This document shows, piece after piece, positions 26,523 through 35,522 of a DNA stretch of 64,000 nt. Below the pieces are notes generated by a model. It searched no databases, was not told where the DNA came from, and worked only from the letters and a program-made list of their open reading frames with translations. Both the position numbers and the translations under genes were made by a program. Numbering within the stretch: position 1 is the stretch's first letter; every line of letters begins with the position of its first letter. The DNA is from Pararhizobium_B sp963838155 (GTDB lineage: Bacteria; Pseudomonadota; Alphaproteobacteria; Rhizobiales; Rhizobiaceae): contig CAWIQE010000002.1 in the NCBI GenBank assembly GCA_963838155.1, positions 372,001-436,000 of the forward strand. The letters are read 5' to 3'.

Positions 26523-27782
26523 TCAAAGAACCAGCCGCGCCAGGAGGGCCGCAGCGAGGGCGGGGAGCATGACGATTGCGCCGATCCGCAGGAAGGCGAG
26601 CGCGCCGAAGGCGAGCTTCTCGCGCCGCAGGGCCGCAAGCCAGAGGAGCGTGGCCAGCGAGCCGGTCACGGAAAGGTTCGGCCCGATGTCGATGCCGATC
26701 AGGAACGCGTCGACCGCCTTCGCGGGAGCCTGGGCGACGGAGAGGACGCCGCTTCCGATCAGCCCGAGCGGCAGGTTGTTGGTCAGGTTCGTCGCGAGCG
26801 CGGTGCCGAGCCCGACCATCGGCGCGGCGAGCCGCGGGGCGGCGGCCATGGCCGATGCCAGGGCGGAAGCCAGGAACGTTTGCAGGCCGGTCGCCTCTAG
26901 CGCCGCGACGATGACGAACAGGCCGGCGACGAGGGCGAGCGTGTCCCAGGAGATGCCGCGCAGGATCGGCAGGGGATTGCGCCGTTCGGCGACCAGCAGG
27001 CCGGCGAAGGTCAGCGCGCCGGCGGCGGCCGTCGGCCAGCCGAGCGCCAGCCCGGCGGCGGAAGCGGCCAGGAGCAGGCCTCCGGCAAACACCAGGCCGA
27101 CGGCCGCGATGCGTCCGCCGCGCCCGAGGGGCGGCAGGCCGACGTCGCCGCGCAGCTTTCCGGCGAGCGCCTCTCGCTGCGTCAGGTAGAGCAGGACGCA
27201 GGATGCGGCGATCGAGACGAGCGATGCCGGGCCGAAGCGCACCAGCCATTCGCCGAGCGGCGGCATCAGGTGGCCGAAGACGACGAGGTTCGCGGGGTTC
27301 GAGATCGGCAGCGCGAAGGAGGCGGCGTTGGCGACGAAGGCGCAGATCAGCAGGTAGGGCAGCGGCGACGGCGCCTCGGCGGCGCGCGCGACCGCCGCGA
27401 CGGCGGGCGTCAGCACGACGGCCGTGGCGTCGTTGGAGAGAAACACGGTCACCACCGTCCCGACGAGGTATATGAGGACGAACAGCCGTTGCGGCGAACC
27501 CCGGGCGGCACGCGCCGCACGGGCGGCGAGGTAGTCGAACAGGCCTTCGAGGCGCGCGACCTCGGCCAGCAGCATCATGCCGGCCAGGAACAGGCAGACG
27601 TCGACGGCGGCGTCGAGGCCGCGAAGGACGGCGGCGGGGGGCGTCAGCCCGGTCAGCGCCAGGGCGGCCGCGCCGGCGACGCCGAAGACCCATTCGCGCA
27701 GTCCGAAGGGCCGGACGATGACGCCGGCCACGGCGACCGCCGCGACGAGCCAGACGAGGAGATCCCGCCAGTCAGGCGACAT
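26523..27782 (-). CDS. ArsB-type anion permease (arsenite exporter-like)
   Basis: 419 residues with 11-12 membrane helices of the ion-transporter superfamily. Segments typical of ArsB are FLAGMMLLAEVARLEGLFD, FLSNDATAVVLTPAV, NLTNNLPLGLIGSGVL and IGIDIGPNLSVTGSLATLLWL. No arsR, arsC or arsA lies nearby, so arsenite export is only a family-based suggestion. The gene could be a general anion carrier. It is followed 24 nt later by a secreted esterase gene on the same strand. Confidence 0.8.
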   Translation of the reverse strand: MSPDWRDLLVWLVAAVAVAGVIVRPFGLREWVFGVAGAAALALTGLTPPAAVLRGLDAAVDVCLFLAGMMLLAEVARLEGLFDYLAARAARAARGSPQRLFVLIYLVGTVVTVFLSNDATAVVLTPAVAAVARAAEAPSPLPYLLICAFVANAASFALPISNPANLVVFGHLMPPLGEWLVRFGPASLVSIAASCVLLYLTQREALAGKLRGDVGLPPLGRGGRIAAVGLVFAGGLLLAASAAGLALGWPTAAAGALTFAGLLVAERRNPLPILRGISWDTLALVAGLFVIVAALEATGLQTFLASALASAMAAAPRLAAPMVGLGTALATNLTNNLPLGLIGSGVLSVAQAPAKAVDAFLIGIDIGPNLSVTGSLATLLWLAALRREKLAFGALAFLRIGAIVMLPALAAALLARLVL

Positions 27783-27806
27783 GGACGGACGGGGCGGCGA
27801 GCGGCC

Positions 27807-28652
27807 TCACCCGCCGATCACGCGGCGGAGGAAGCGCTTCACGGCGGCCGAGGCGGCATCGTTCGGGCGGCCGAGCCAGCGCGCGATGGTGCCGTGATTG
27901 TAGCGGGAACCGTCGAAGAGCGTGACGTCGCAGCCCCGCAGGCTGAGCTCGCGCGCATAGTCGGTGGTCAGCGCCCGGCGACGCGCGCCGTCCGATCCGG
28001 AAAACATCATCAGGTGCGGCGGGATGCCGGAGGACTGGCGCAGGTAGGTGATCGGGGACCAGCGCGCCCATTTCACGGGGTCGTTGCCGAAGGCCTGCTT
28101 GTAGGGATAGCCGAGGCTGCCGCGCATGGCGTCGTAGGCCGGCATGTCGTAGGCCTGGACGTCGTCCGACACGACCCCCGCAACGTTCACGAGGTGGCGC
28201 ACGGCGACCATGGTCACGAGATGGGCGCCGGCGGAATGCCCCATGATCGCGATGCGCGATGGGTCGCCGCCGTACTTGGCGATATTGGCCGACACCCAGT
28301 TGATGGCGCGCGCCACGTCCTGGGTCTCGCCTTCGATGTCGGTGTGGGGGACGAGCCGGTAGTCCATCGCGACGAAGACGTAGCCGAGCGAGGTCACGAA
28401 TTGCGGGATCTTGTAGACGTGCTTGCGGTTTCCGTGAATCCAGCCGCCGCCGTGGACGTAGACCACGACGCCGAGGCGGCGCCCGGGATCCGCCGGCAGC
28501 GTCTGGTGCGGAGGCACCGGCACGTAGATGTCCAATTTCAGGCCCGGGGCGTAATCGATGCCTTCGTAAAGGCGGCCCTCCGCGGCCGCGCTGCCTGCCC
28601 AGAGGATTGCGACGACCAGCAGCAAGGCGGCGAACGGACGGAAAATCGGCAA
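27807..28652 (-). CDS. Secreted alpha/beta hydrolase (esterase)
   Basis: 281 residues from a TTG at 28652, chosen because AAGGAA lies 7 nt upstream and because it gives a clean signal peptide (hydrophobic LLLVVAILWAG, cleavage near SAAAEG). The oxyanion-hole motif HGGGW and the nucleophile elbow GHSAGAH are present. A downstream FSGSDGARR (acid) and YNHGTI (His) complete the triad. This matches carboxylesterase / BD-FAE-like hydrolases acting on small esters in the periplasm. The ORF continues much further upstream, but that part is out of character and overlaps the divergent gene. Confidence 0.82.
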   Translation of the reverse strand: MPIFRPFAALLLVVAILWAGSAAAEGRLYEGIDYAPGLKLDIYVPVPPHQTLPADPGRRLGVVVYVHGGGWIHGNRKHVYKIPQFVTSLGYVFVAMDYRLVPHTDIEGETQDVARAINWVSANIAKYGGDPSRIAIMGHSAGAHLVTMVAVRHLVNVAGVVSDDVQAYDMPAYDAMRGSLGYPYKQAFGNDPVKWARWSPITYLRQSSGIPPHLMMFSGSDGARRRALTTDYARELSLRGCDVTLFDGSRYNHGTIARWLGRPNDAASAAVKRFLRRVIGG

Positions 28653-28887
28653 GGGCTGTTCCTTCGACGGATGGGCAACGGACCGGGCGGCGCCCCGGGG
28701 CGGCGCGGAGCATAGCCGCTCGCCGCATGCGGGGAAAGCAGCCGGCGACACGTCTTCTTCCGTCCGCACCGTCTTGGCTGTGGACGTGGCGCCATGGCTG
28801 CGGTTATTGTCCCCGCCCGAAGGGCGCTGGCCGCTTGCCGCCGGCCGGCCCGAGACCCATACCGGCTCGAAGTGAGGAAATCGAAGA

Positions 28888-30075
28888 ATGTATCCCAACC
28901 AATTCACGCGCGCCCTTCTGACGGGTACCTTCCTGCTCGGCTTCGCCGGCTCGGCCCTTGCCCTCGACGGAAACGACTTCACCAAGACGCTCAACGCCGC
29001 CTATGCCGCCTCCGGCGGCAAGATCGCGTTCTCGAGCGTCAGCGTCGACGGGGAGAACGTGGTGCTGCACGACGCGACGGCGGACCTGCCCGGCGGACAC
29101 AAGGTGAAAATCGGCGACCTGACGTTTTCCGGGGTCGAGGAGAGCGACGGCGGCGGCTACACCGCCGAAGCGCTGAGCGTGCCGGACATCGACGTCAAGC
29201 GCGGCAAGGACTCGCTCTCGGTGAAGAACATCAAGGTCGCCGGCATCGACATCCCGCCGGTCGAGCCGACCGACGGGACGGCGCCGACGATCCTCTACCA
29301 GACGGCGAGCGCGGGCCCGGTGGCCGCGACCGGCCCGGACGGCGAGATCTTCTCCGCCGACAACGTGTCCTCGAAAATCGATCCGCTCGACGGCGACGCG
29401 GGATTCACGAGCGCGCTCGAGGCGACCGGTCTCACGATCCACATGGACCACACCCGCGACCCGAAGGTGCGCAAGGCCATGGAGGCGCTCGGCTACAGCA
29501 CCGTCACCGGACATTTCGACATGCAGGGGCGCTGGGAGAGCGACAACGGCAAGGTCGAGCTGACGCAGTTCGCGCTCGCCCTCGACAAGGTCGGTACGCT
29601 GAACATGACGCTCGACCTTTCCGGCTATACGCGGGCGTTCATGAAGTCGCTCAAGGAGCTGCAATCCACGGCGATGGCGAAGCCGGACGACAAGGGCGCC
29701 CAGCAGGCGCTCGGCATCGGCATGCTCGGCCTGATGCAGCAGCTGAGCTTCGGCGGCATGTCGCTGCGCTTCGACGACGACTCCCTCACCGGCAAGCTGC
29801 TCGCCTATTTCGGCAAGGAGAAGGGCGTCGGCGCCGACCAGATGGCGCAGGCGGTCAAGGCGCTCCTGCCGATGGGACTGGCGCAGCTGAAGAACCCGCA
29901 GTTCCAGCAGGAGATCAGCGACGCGGTCGGCAAGTTCCTCGACGATCCGAAGAACATCGAGGTGCGGTCCGCACCCGACAAGCCCGTCGCCTTCCCCGTC
30001 ATCATGGGCTCGGCGATGGCGGCGCCGCAGACGCTGCCCGAGGTCCTGAACGTCAAGGTCACCGCCAACCAGTAG
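28888..30075 (+). CDS. Secreted protein of unknown function
   Basis: 395 residues starting with a signal peptide (RALLTGTFLLGFAGSALALDG, cleavage near residue 26). I do not recognise a domain. The remainder is a long mixed alpha/beta stretch rich in short strands such as VSVDGENVVLHDATADLPGG, KIGDLTFSGVEE and GTLNMTLDLSGYTR, with no cysteines. The repeating strand pattern recalls periplasmic lipid-bridge or AsmA-like proteins, but that is a weak impression. GAGGAAA about 9 nt upstream supports the start. It is divergent from the esterase gene and convergent with aspS (31 nt apart). Confidence 0.75.
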   Translation: MYPNQFTRALLTGTFLLGFAGSALALDGNDFTKTLNAAYAASGGKIAFSSVSVDGENVVLHDATADLPGGHKVKIGDLTFSGVEESDGGGYTAEALSVPDIDVKRGKDSLSVKNIKVAGIDIPPVEPTDGTAPTILYQTASAGPVAATGPDGEIFSADNVSSKIDPLDGDAGFTSALEATGLTIHMDHTRDPKVRKAMEALGYSTVTGHFDMQGRWESDNGKVELTQFALALDKVGTLNMTLDLSGYTRAFMKSLKELQSTAMAKPDDKGAQQALGIGMLGLMQQLSFGGMSLRFDDDSLTGKLLAYFGKEKGVGADQMAQAVKALLPMGLAQLKNPQFQQEISDAVGKFLDDPKNIEVRSAPDKPVAFPVIMGSAMAAPQTLPEVLNVKVTANQ

Positions 30076-30106
30076 GCGCGGGCGGTCCCGGCGAAGGCGG
30101 CGGGGC

Positions 30107-31897
30107 TCAGCCGTCCTTCTTCAGCGGCACGACGCGGAGGCCGAGTTCGGCGAGTTGCTTCGGCGCAGCCTGGCTCGGCGCACCCATCAAGAGGTCCTGG
30201 GCCTGCTGGTTCATCGGGAACATGGTGATCTCGCGCAGGTTGCGCGCGCCGACGAGCAGCATGACGATGCGGTCGATGCCCGCGGCCATGCCACCGTGCG
30301 GCGGAGCGCCGTACTGGAAGGCGCGGTAGAGGCCGCCGAAGCGCTCCTCGACGACGCCCGCATCGAGGCCGACGGTGCCGAAGGCCTTCACCATCAGCTC
30401 GGGAACGTGGTTGCGAATGCCGCCGGAGGCGATTTCGTAGCCGTTGCAGACCATGTCGTACTGGAACGCCTTGATCTTGAGCGGATCCTCGTTCTCCAGC
30501 GCCTCGAGCCCGCCCTGCGGCATGGAAAAGGGGTTGTGCGCGAAGTCGACCTTCTTCTCCTCCTCGTTCCATTCGTAGAACGGGAAATCGACGATCCAGG
30601 CGAGCTCGAAGCGCTCCCGGTCGACGAGGTCGAGGTCTTCGCCGACGCGCGTGCGGGCGTCGCCGGCGAAGCCGGCGAACTTGTCTGGATCGCCGGCCAC
30701 GAAGAAGCAGGCGTCGCCGTCCTCGAGGCCGAGCTCGGTGCGGATGGCCTCGGTGCGCTCGGGGCCGATGTTCTTGGCCAGCGGGCCGGCGCCCTCGATG
30801 CCCGGGCCCTCCTGGCGCCAGAAAATGTAGCCGAGGCCCGGCTGTCCCTCGCGCTGGGCCCAGGAATTCATGCGGTCGCAGAAGGCCCGGGAGCCGCCCG
30901 TCCTGGCCGGGATCGCCCAGACCTCGACGCGCGGATCGTTGGCGATCATGTTGGCGAAGACCTTGAAGCCGGAGCCGGCGAAATGGCGGGTGACCTCCTG
31001 CATGACCACGGGGTTGCGCAGGTCCGGCTTGTCGGTGCCGTACTTGCGGATCGCCTCGGCATAGGGGATGCGGGGAAATTCCGCCGTGACGGGGCGGCCG
31101 CCGGCGAATTCCTCGAAGACGCGTTTCATCACCGGCTCGATCGCCGACAGCACGTCGTCCTGCTCGACGAAGCTCATTTCCAGGTCGAGCTGGTAGAACT
31201 CGCCCGGCAGCCGGTCGGCGCGCGGGTCCTCGTCGCGGAAGCAGGGTGCGATCTGGAAGTAGCGATCGAAGCCGGAGGCCATGATCAGCTGCTTGTACTG
31301 CTGGGGCGCCTGCGGCAGGGCGTAGAAATTGCCCTGGTGGATGCGCGAGGGTACGAGGAAGTCGCGCGCGCCCTCCGGCGAGGAGGCCGTCAGGATGGGG
31401 GTCGAATATTCCGTGAAGCCCGCTTCGCCCATCAGCCGGCGCATGGCGGCGACGATCTCGGTGCGCCTGACGATGTTCGCATGCAGCGTCTCGCGGCGCA
31501 GGTCGAGGAAGCGGTAGCGGAGGCGGACGTCTTCCGGATAGTCCGGCTCGCCGAAGACCGGCAGCGGCAATTCCTTGGCCGGCGACAGCGTCTCGATCTC
31601 GCTGGCGTAGACCTCGATCTCGCCGGTCGGCATGTTGGGGTTGACCGTCTCCGCGGTGCGCGCCTTGACCTTGCCGTCGACGCGGACCACCCATTCGCCG
31701 CGCACGGTCTCGGCGGCCGAAAAGGCGGGCGAATCCGGGTCGGCCACCACCTGGGTCAGTCCGTAGTGGTCCCGCAGGTCGATGAACAGCACGCCGCCGT
31801 GGTCGCGGACGCGGTGGACCCAGCCCGAGAGTCGGACCGTCGCGCCCTCGTCGGATTTGCGGAGGGCGGCGCAGGTATGGCTGCGATAGCGGTGCAT
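30107..31897 (-). CDS. aspS: Aspartyl-tRNA synthetase
   Basis: 596-residue class II synthetase from the ATG at 31897 (MHRYRSHTCAALRKSD is the usual bacterial start). The N-terminal OB-fold anticodon domain contains VRLSGWVHRVRDHGG. Class II motif 2 is seen in FRDEDPRADRLPGEFYQLDLEMSF, and motif 3 in GIDRIVMLLVGARNLREITMFP. The bacterial insertion domain is present. In bacteria relying on GatCAB the enzyme may also charge tRNA-Asn; this cannot be decided here. It is divergent from rnd with 214 nt between. Confidence 0.97.
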   Translation of the reverse strand: MHRYRSHTCAALRKSDEGATVRLSGWVHRVRDHGGVLFIDLRDHYGLTQVVADPDSPAFSAAETVRGEWVVRVDGKVKARTAETVNPNMPTGEIEVYASEIETLSPAKELPLPVFGEPDYPEDVRLRYRFLDLRRETLHANIVRRTEIVAAMRRLMGEAGFTEYSTPILTASSPEGARDFLVPSRIHQGNFYALPQAPQQYKQLIMASGFDRYFQIAPCFRDEDPRADRLPGEFYQLDLEMSFVEQDDVLSAIEPVMKRVFEEFAGGRPVTAEFPRIPYAEAIRKYGTDKPDLRNPVVMQEVTRHFAGSGFKVFANMIANDPRVEVWAIPARTGGSRAFCDRMNSWAQREGQPGLGYIFWRQEGPGIEGAGPLAKNIGPERTEAIRTELGLEDGDACFFVAGDPDKFAGFAGDARTRVGEDLDLVDRERFELAWIVDFPFYEWNEEEKKVDFAHNPFSMPQGGLEALENEDPLKIKAFQYDMVCNGYEIASGGIRNHVPELMVKAFGTVGLDAGVVEERFGGLYRAFQYGAPPHGGMAAGIDRIVMLLVGARNLREITMFPMNQQAQDLLMGAPSQAAPKQLAELGLRVVPLKKDG

Positions 31898-32111
31898 GCA
31901 ATGGTTCCCGAGTTCGTGCGATGAATGGCGGGCGAGGACAGCCGCGGCGCTCTCCGGTTCGCCCTGAAAATCGGGCGGACAAGCGCACGCTGGCCCGGAT
32001 TTGTCAAGACAGCGGCGCGATTCCGTCGGGGTCGGCGCGGGCTCCCCGAACGCTCCGGTTCCGGACAGGAAGGGCAAGACAAAGAGGAGCATATTCGCTA
32101 AGACCGGAAGC

Positions 32112-33266
32112 ATGAAGATTTTGACGACAACCGCGGGGCTCGAAGAGGCCTGTACCGCCCTCGCCCGTTCCGATTTCATCACGATCGACACAGAGTTCAT
32201 CCGCGAGACCACCTTCTGGCCGGAACTCTGCCTGATCCAGTTGGCCAGCCCCGACCTTGCGGTGATCGTCGATCCGCTGGCCCAGGGGATCGACCTGGCG
32301 CCGTTCTTCGCGCTCATGGCCGACGCGTCCACGATCAAGGTCTTCCACGCCGCACGCCAGGACATCGAGATCATCTTCCACCTCGGCAATTTGATCCCGC
32401 ATCCGATCTTCGACACGCAGGTCGCCGCGATGGTCTGCGGCTTCGGGGACTCGGTTTCCTACGACCAGCTGGTCAGCCGAACCTCCGGCGTGCAGATCGA
32501 CAAGTCGTCGCGGTTCACCGACTGGCGGCGCCGGCCGCTGTCCGACAAGCAGCTCGACTACGCCCTGGCGGACGTCACGCATCTCAGGGACGCCTATCTC
32601 CTGCTCAAGACGCAGCTCGAACGCGAGGGGCGGACGGACTGGCTGAGCGAGGAAATGAACATCCTCGAATCGCGCGAGACCTACGACCTGCACCCCGACG
32701 ATGCGTGGAAGCGGCTGAGGATGCGGGTGCGCAAGCCCGCCGAACTCGCCGTGATGCAGCAGGTCGCCGCCTGGCGCGAGCGGGAAGCGCGGCAGCGCAA
32801 CGTCCCGCGCGGGCGCGTCGTCAAGGACGACGCGATCTACGAGATCGCGCAGCAGCAGCCGAAGGACACGGAAGCGCTCGGACGGCTGAGAATGATACCG
32901 AAGGGCTGGGAACGCTCCCAGCAGGGCCAGGCCATCGTCGAGGCGGTGAACCAGGCGCTCGCCCTGCCGAAGGAGGACATGCCCCGCCTGCCGCGCCATC
33001 GCCCGGTGCCGGACGGCGCGCAGGCGGCGGCCGATCTCCTCAAGGTGCTGCTCAAGCTGGTGACGGAAAAGCACGGCGTGGCGGCCAAGATCATCGCCAA
33101 CAGCGACGACATCGACCGCATCGCCGCGGAAGGCGCAAACGCGGACGTCCCCGCCCTCAAGGGCTGGCGGCGCAAGCTGTTCGGCGAAACCGCGCTGCGG
33201 CTCCTCGCCGGCGAAATCGCCTTGCGCCTCGTCGACAACAGGGTGGAACCGGTCGAGCTCTCCTAG
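32112..33266 (+). CDS. rnd: Ribonuclease D
   Basis: 384-residue 3'-5' exoribonuclease for tRNA 3'-end maturation. The DEDDy catalytic domain shows DTEF (Asp26, Glu28), VFHAARQDIEI and YALADVTHL with the DEDDy Tyr. Two HRDC-type domains follow (about residues 205-290 and 300-380). The start is the ATG at 32112 with GGAAG just upstream; the upstream open frame is not conserved-looking. The stop codon TAG is supplied by the first bases of an intergenic repeat (33264 onward), so the last residues may have been set by insertion of that repeat. Confidence 0.94.
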   Translation: MKILTTTAGLEEACTALARSDFITIDTEFIRETTFWPELCLIQLASPDLAVIVDPLAQGIDLAPFFALMADASTIKVFHAARQDIEIIFHLGNLIPHPIFDTQVAAMVCGFGDSVSYDQLVSRTSGVQIDKSSRFTDWRRRPLSDKQLDYALADVTHLRDAYLLLKTQLEREGRTDWLSEEMNILESRETYDLHPDDAWKRLRMRVRKPAELAVMQQVAAWREREARQRNVPRGRVVKDDAIYEIAQQQPKDTEALGRLRMIPKGWERSQQGQAIVEAVNQALALPKEDMPRLPRHRPVPDGAQAAADLLKVLLKLVTEKHGVAAKIIANSDDIDRIAAEGANADVPALKGWRRKLFGETALRLLAGEIALRLVDNRVEPVELS

Positions 33267-33367
33267 AGCGCTTCCAGGAAAAGTGGAAACCGGTTTTCCG
33301 TCCGGAAGCGCGCAAAAACAATGCGTTAGAGCCTGTTCGCGATTCCGTGAAACGCGGACAGGCTCTA
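33264..33367 (-). repeat. Compound A+H repeat, inverted orientation, overlapping the rnd stop
   Basis: TAG of rnd (33264-33266) directly precedes AGCGCTTCC. Element A runs 33268-33311, and hairpin H (arms TAGAGCCTGT / ACAGGCTCTA) runs 33327-33367. Orientation is opposite to the copy after ppx at 43129-43226. The remaining 145 nt to the next gene contain nothing I recognise. Confidence 0.85.
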
Positions 33368-33512
33368 AAGTCGCCCACCCGCCACCGATCTCACGCTACG
33401 CCCGCCTCATTCAACGCGCCCGCCCCAGGCCGATCTCCGGAGGGTGGCGCGGCGGCACGGCGGCCCATCTGCCGCCCGCAAACCGGGCGCCGTGACCGCT
33501 CCGTAGCATCGT

Positions 33513-34610
33513 TCAGTCGTCCTTCCACATGATCCGGTTGACGATGCCGTACAAATCGCTAATGGAGTTGCTAGGGGGATTTCCCTGATACAGTCTACAG
33601 TATTCATACGATATATCGCCTATCAGATCAATGTATTTGTCTTTTTCTTCACTGTCGTTATGTGACTCTAGAAACTCGGATAAATATTCTTTCTGGGTAT
33701 CGGCGTGGTCTTCTGACATTAAGCGGATTTGTGTATTTTTCTTTTCCAGTTTAGATTTTGGCAAATCACTTTCAATTTTCATATCTTCCGAATGAATTTT
33801 GAGGAGTTCATCGAAGAGTTTGCCTGCTCTGGCGGGATCGGAATCTTCGAGCAAGGCGAGGTAGGCCGGAATGGCGGCCCTCTTGAAGGCTTTCAAGGCC
33901 CGTTCGAATTCGTCGCCGTCCTGTCCTTTGCCGCTGCTTTTGTCTCCATGGATCGCGTTGCGGTGGGCGACCTCGAAGTCGCATTCGACCAGTTCGGCCT
34001 TGAGCGCGGTCACGACGCTGTGGCCGAGGCCTTCGCCTGCGATCCTGGTTCCGAGGTCGGTCACTGCGATCAGGTCGAACTCCGTCGGCCGGTTTTTCCT
34101 CCACTCGTCACGAATGCCTTCCAGCACGCGAATGGTGACGTCCAGCCTCCTTGCCGCGCTGAAATACTGAGCCCTGTCCGTCGGCATAAGCGCGAGCAGC
34201 AGATTGGACAGGTCGGAATTGGCGTACATTTCAAGCTCGAGCCCGTACGTCATCGAACCCTCGAGATCTCCGAGGAAGAGTTGCCTGATATCGCAGATAT
34301 TGGAGAATTCCTTGTCGAAGGTCTCCAGCAGGCGCAGGATTTTCCCTTGCTCGCGCGTAAACAGCTTTTCCCTGTCGTAGTTCGTCGCGAATCCGGCCAT
34401 GGCGACCGGGTCGTAGCCGACGGCGGCAAACTTCCTGGCGAGGACGGCCGTGTGCTCGGCGCCCATCGCCCGTTGGCCCAGAAAGACAGGCATGCTCGCC
34501 CCCGATCGAACTGACCGTCCCCCGACGGAAACGGACGTTCCCCCTCCGGCCGGCGGCATCGTGCGCGGATCGAGGGCATTGTTGTTGTTGGTTCTCACGC
34601 GGCCCGTCAT
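33513..34610 (-). CDS. Unrecognised orphan protein with AT-rich 3' half
   Basis: 365 residues from the ATG at 34610 (GGGAAG upstream). The N-terminal 40 residues are low-complexity (an Asn run, then Gly/Ser-rich). The rest is predicted helical and charged, with segments such as EQGKILRLLETFDKEFSNIC, DLSNLLLALMPTDRAQYFS and ARRLDVTIRVLEGIRDEWRK. There is no signal peptide, membrane segment or known catalytic motif. Base composition changes along the gene: the 5' half is ordinary for this genome. The 3' part (about 33540-33800) is far more AT-rich, by eye 35-40% G+C, and encodes a Lys/Asn/Ser/Glu-rich tail. This suggests recent acquisition or a chimera. The sequence before it (34611-34856) is featureless. 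No function can be assigned. Confidence 0.7.
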   Translation of the reverse strand: MTGRVRTNNNNALDPRTMPPAGGGTSVSVGGRSVRSGASMPVFLGQRAMGAEHTAVLARKFAAVGYDPVAMAGFATNYDREKLFTREQGKILRLLETFDKEFSNICDIRQLFLGDLEGSMTYGLELEMYANSDLSNLLLALMPTDRAQYFSAARRLDVTIRVLEGIRDEWRKNRPTEFDLIAVTDLGTRIAGEGLGHSVVTALKAELVECDFEVAHRNAIHGDKSSGKGQDGDEFERALKAFKRAAIPAYLALLEDSDPARAGKLFDELLKIHSEDMKIESDLPKSKLEKKNTQIRLMSEDHADTQKEYLSEFLESHNDSEEKDKYIDLIGDISYEYCRLYQGNPPSNSISDLYGIVNRIMWKDD

Positions 34611-34856
34611 CTGTCTTCCCTTCGGCTGTGTGCAATATCGAATTGCTAGCAGAGGCATGCGGCCGGCTCTGTGCCGTTCGCTACAGGACCCCGCCAATTC
34701 CGCGGTCCCCCGCATCGCGCGGCGGTCGCCCCACGCCGATATTCCACCTCGAGGGAGAGATGTCCGGCAGGACGGGGGCCTTCAGTGCCAGGAGGGCTTC
34801 GACGCTCTCTGCATCTGGCCGCCATGGACGACTTGGCCGGTCGCCCGGCGGCGGGC

Positions 34857-35522
34857 TCAGTCGGCGGAGAGGAGCATGCCGTCCGCCGTCCGGCGGCCGA
34901 CGGTTCCGGAAAAGACGCTTCGGCCGCTCTCGTCCATGCGGACGGCGTCCCGGGCGAGCAACGCCAGGGCGGCCGGGTAGAGGCGGTGCTCGGCCACGAG
35001 CACGCGGGCGGCGAGGCTTTCGGGCGTATCGGCCGGCAGGAGGGGGACGGCGGCCTGGGCGATGATCGGGCCCTCGTCCATGCCCTCGGTGACGAAGTGG
35101 ACGGTGCAGCCGTGCAGGCGCATGCCGGCCGCGATGGCGCGGGCGTGCGTGTCCAGGCCGGGAAAGAGCGGCAGGAGCGAGGGGTGGATGTTGACGATCC
35201 TGCCGCGGTAGCGGCGGATGAAGTCGGCCGAGAGAAGCCGCATGTATCCCGCCAGGCAGAGGATGTCGGGGGCGAGAGGGCCGATCGCGGCGATCAGGGC
35301 GGCTTCGTGGGCCGACCGGTCGGCATGGGCCTTTCGCGGCACGGCGACGGCGGGGATGGCGTGGCGACGCGCGGTCTCGAGTCCGCCGGCGGCGGCGTTG
35401 TCGGAAAGCACGCCGACGATCTCGGCCGGGAAGTCCTCCGCTTCGCCCGCGCGCAGCAGCGCCTCCATGTTGGAGCCCCGGCCGGAAATCAGGGCGACGA
35501 CGCGCTTCCGGCGGGCGGTCAT
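34857..35522 (-). CDS. purN: Phosphoribosylglycinamide formyltransferase
   Basis: 221 residues. It transfers a formyl group from 10-formyl-THF to GAR in purine synthesis. The catalytic triad is visible as Asn111, His113 (NIHPSLLPLFPGLDTHARA) and Asp149 (TEGMDEG). The nucleotide loop SGRGSNM is at 13-19. Its ATG overlaps the purM stop (ATGA), indicating a purM-purN operon. Length is normal. Confidence 0.96.
   Translation of the reverse strand: MTARRKRVVALISGRGSNMEALLRAGEAEDFPAEIVGVLSDNAAAGGLETARRHAIPAVAVPRKAHADRSAHEAALIAAIGPLAPDILCLAGYMRLLSADFIRRYRGRIVNIHPSLLPLFPGLDTHARAIAAGMRLHGCTVHFVTEGMDEGPIIAQAAVPLLPADTPESLAARVLVAEHRLYPAALALLARDAVRMDESGRSVFSGTVGRRTADGMLLSAD

Noticed and set aside
26523..27782. 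Arsenic-resistance operon
   Set aside because: Only an ArsB-like permease is present; no arsR, arsC, arsA or arsH is nearby, so calling an ars operon is not supported.
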